From NCBI RefSeq assembly GCF_025398035.1, contig NZ_CP104558.1, positions 1,736,001 to 1,800,000 of the forward strand: a stretch of DNA of 64,000 nt, in the 5' to 3' direction. Under the pieces are notes generated by a model that did no database searches, was not told the DNA's origin, and worked only from the letters and a program-made list of their open reading frames with translations. The stretch is from Rossellomorea vietnamensis (GTDB lineage: Bacteria > Bacillota > Bacilli > Bacillales > Bacillaceae_B). The position numbers and the translations under genes were made by a program. Shown here one piece after another: positions 62,619 to 64,000 of this stretch; the stretch's first letter is position 1; the number at the start of each line of letters is the position of its first letter.

Positions 62619-62822
62619 ATGAAGAAGTATTTGCTGAACTCACCACAGTCTGATGTAAATCACATGGATTCCTTATTTGCAGAAATGATATTGGACGAGG
62701 CACTGCTGACATTTCGGAAAGAGCAAATCGCACAAGGGATTGACCAGGCATTATGTAACCGGAATAAAAAAGAATTCCTGCGGTTGACGGAGGAATTGAA
62801 GGAAATTCAGAGTGTGGGATAA
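62619..62822 (+). CDS. IDEAL domain-containing small protein
   Basis: 67 residues. Residues about 23-62 carry the IDEAL domain, including the namesake I-L-D-E-A-L stretch and the Q-I-D-Q-A-L type helix (GIDQALCNRNKKEFLRLTEEL). It is a small helical protein common in Bacillus and usually of unknown role; related domains occur in ComK-binding or prophage proteins. ATG follows CAAGGAG. Own promoter and strong terminator. Confidence 0.8.
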   Translation: MKKYLLNSPQSDVNHMDSLFAEMILDEALLTFRKEQIAQGIDQALCNRNKKEFLRLTEELKEIQSVG

Positions 62823-62842
62823 TTAATTTTTCACTATAAATC

Positions 62843-62886
62843 AGGACAATCCTTTGCCGGACGAGCATATGGATTGTCCTTTTTAT
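62843..62886 (+). terminator. Terminator of the IDEAL gene
   Basis: AGGACAATCC (62843-62852)/GGATTGTCCT (62871-62880) followed by TTTTATG. Confidence 0.8.
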
Positions 62887-63009
62887 GTCATAACCAAGCA
62901 AAGGGTTCAGATTGGATCCAATGCTATCTTAAAATAAAAGAAGGTTTCAAAAAGGAACCCTGTATATGTATGGAGTAAAATTCTCGTATCGGAAAGGTTT
63001 CTTTCAACT

Positions 63010-63915
63010 TCAAAGAATCCCTTCCTCTTTTAATATTTCTTCAAAGGCCTGTACAATTTCCTGATCGTAATGCTTCCCTGAAAGCCTCTTTAACTCTTCC
63101 ATGGCATGCTCCTTACTGAAGGCTTTACGATACGCCCTGTCTTCTGTCATGGCATCGAAAGTATCACTTACAGCGATGATCCTGGCCTCCAAAAGGATGT
63201 CCTCAGCTTTCAAACCATGAGGATAACCACTTCCGTCAAGCCGCTCATGATGTTGCTCAATAATCGGGACAAGCTCTTTATAATACGTTTCTTTGATCAT
63301 ATTGGCTCCATCTTGTGGATGTTTTTTGATTATCGAAAATTCATCATCCGTGAGTCGATCCGGCTTGTTCAGTATTTCTGCAGGTACATGGATCTTCCCT
63401 ACGTCATGAAGAAGGGAAGCCATGGTTAGGTTTTCCAGCTGATCTTTATTTAATTTGAGCTTTTTAGCAATTTTAACGCAGTATTTGGCCACCCTGTCAC
63501 TGTGCATGGAGGTGTAGCGATCTTTTTGTTCCACTTCTTTTACTTTTCCCATAAGAATGGACATATCCTTGCTTAGATGAAAGAAGGTAGGGTCTGTCAC
63601 TGCCCATAATAGGGTCACTTGGGTTAAGGCTGTAAAATGAATCGGTTCTACAAGTCCTTGAGCCGAGAAATAATCCTCCGGTCCAAGCCTTTTCTTCTCA
63701 CCACCTACGTCACATTCCATCTCCCCTGATAGAACATAATAAAACTCGAGCCCAGTAGGATTATCACCTGGGTAAACATAGAATAAGCTTCCTTCATTAA
63801 TGGTCTGAAGCAGCACCTCAACACCATCACCCCGGGACAACAAACTCAATTCAAAATTGTGAAACGCTACTTTTCCCAATGGTTTCCGGCTATTTCCTAA
63901 CGTGAATCCTTTCAT
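63010..63915 (-). CDS. Cupin-HD-GYP protein, probable c-di-GMP phosphodiesterase
   Basis: 301 residues. The N-terminal half (about 15-115) reads as a small cupin (GLEFYYVLSGEMECDVGGE, then LGPEDYFSAQG). The C-terminal half is an HD-GYP domain: HD in LLHDVGKIHVP (near 169), HH in IEQHHERLDGSGYPHG and the SDTFDAMTEDRAYR segment. HD-GYP enzymes hydrolyse cyclic di-GMP; the GYP residues are intact. The cupin fusion suggests small-ligand control. ATG at 63915 follows AGGGGGAGAG. No obvious terminator was found downstream. Confidence 0.85.
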   Translation of the reverse strand: MKGFTLGNSRKPLGKVAFHNFELSLLSRGDGVEVLLQTINEGSLFYVYPGDNPTGLEFYYVLSGEMECDVGGEKKRLGPEDYFSAQGLVEPIHFTALTQVTLLWAVTDPTFFHLSKDMSILMGKVKEVEQKDRYTSMHSDRVAKYCVKIAKKLKLNKDQLENLTMASLLHDVGKIHVPAEILNKPDRLTDDEFSIIKKHPQDGANMIKETYYKELVPIIEQHHERLDGSGYPHGLKAEDILLEARIIAVSDTFDAMTEDRAYRKAFSKEHAMEELKRLSGKHYDQEIVQAFEEILKEEGIL

Positions 63916-63954
63916 CAGTCTCTCCCCCTCTTATTTATGATATTCAACAGTGAA

Positions 63955-63988
63955 TAAAACGAGCCCATAGTGAACTCGTTTTATTCTT
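63955..63988. terminator. Terminator hairpin near the right edge
   Basis: AATAAAACGAG...CTCGTTTTATT with a stem of 11 bp. It should end a gene beyond the window; direction is unclear. Confidence 0.7.
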
Positions 63989-64000
63989 CTCTTATTCAGT

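Noticed and set aside
1..64000. CRISPR arrays, tRNA or rRNA genes, transposases
   Set aside because: No regular direct repeat with unique spacers, no cloverleaf or rRNA-like stretch, and no transposase motifs were seen.

Overview
The window looks like a chromosomal segment from a spore-forming Bacillaceae bacterium (Bacillus or Rossellomorea-like). The grounds are moderate GC content, AAGGAGG-type ribosome binding sites, sigma-A promoters, riboswitch and terminator leaders, and gene families typical of that group (yhgE, rsbR paralogue, asnO, IDEAL-domain protein, mmuPM, mtlARD). No rRNA, tRNA, CRISPR array, insertion sequence or prophage block was seen. Most genes are on the minus strand.

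Layout. 0-5.5 kb: a truncated secreted purine-nucleosidase-like lipoprotein under a guanine-type purine riboswitch, a Gfo/Idh/MocA dehydrogenase, the S-box-controlled mmuP-mmuM pair (S-methylmethionine uptake and methionine synthesis), and nei. 5.6-14 kb: a TetR-regulated ABC exporter (tetR, ATPase, FtsX-like permease), an isochorismatase-family hydrolase, a quinone-oxidoreductase-like enzyme, selO and an amino acid permease. 14.2-16.8 kb: two OppB/OppC-like permeases plus a lipoprotein with no ATPase; a paralogous permease pair lies at 36.4-38.3 kb. 16.9-19.6 kb: an RlmCD-type rRNA methyltransferase and a cell-wall amidase.

19.8-26.3 kb: a seven-gene operon of binding protein, alkaline-phosphatase-superfamily hydrolase, two permeases, ATPase, DeoR regulator and PHP-domain phosphoesterase. 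A ladder of TT(A/C/T)-type hexamers at about 11-bp spacing, resembling a PhoP box, precedes it. I read it as a phosphate-starvation system that imports an organophosphorus compound and hydrolyses it in the cytosol. It is the best candidate here for an undescribed system.

26.4-35.8 kb: htpX, a DUF1836 regulator, yhgE with a divergent LysR gene, a GyrI-like pseudogene broken by one in-frame stop, and a 1237-residue secreted subtilisin. 38.4-40 kb: lysA behind a lysine riboswitch. 40-47.5 kb: a DMT transporter, a prolyl-4-hydroxylase-like oxygenase and the mannitol operon mtlA-mtlR-mtlD. 47.5-51.8 kb: an ECF sigma factor fused to its own zinc anti-sigma and extracellular domain, a stand-alone DnaD-like protein, an orphan protein and an RsbR-type STAS protein. 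52-60.8 kb: asnO, an S9 peptidase, a Cys-rich protein built from three A-B pairs of Ig-like repeats, and a YibE/YibF pair. 61-64 kb: small regulators, an SDR-merR operon with a MerR-type 19-bp-spacer promoter, an IDEAL-domain protein and a cupin-HD-GYP protein.

Three recurring oddities stand out. Several genes have a good Shine-Dalgarno followed 8 nt later by ATC or CTG instead of a standard start. A hairpin family built on GGGACGGACC recurs at three operon ends. A second terminator family built on CTCCGTTA recurs at two.
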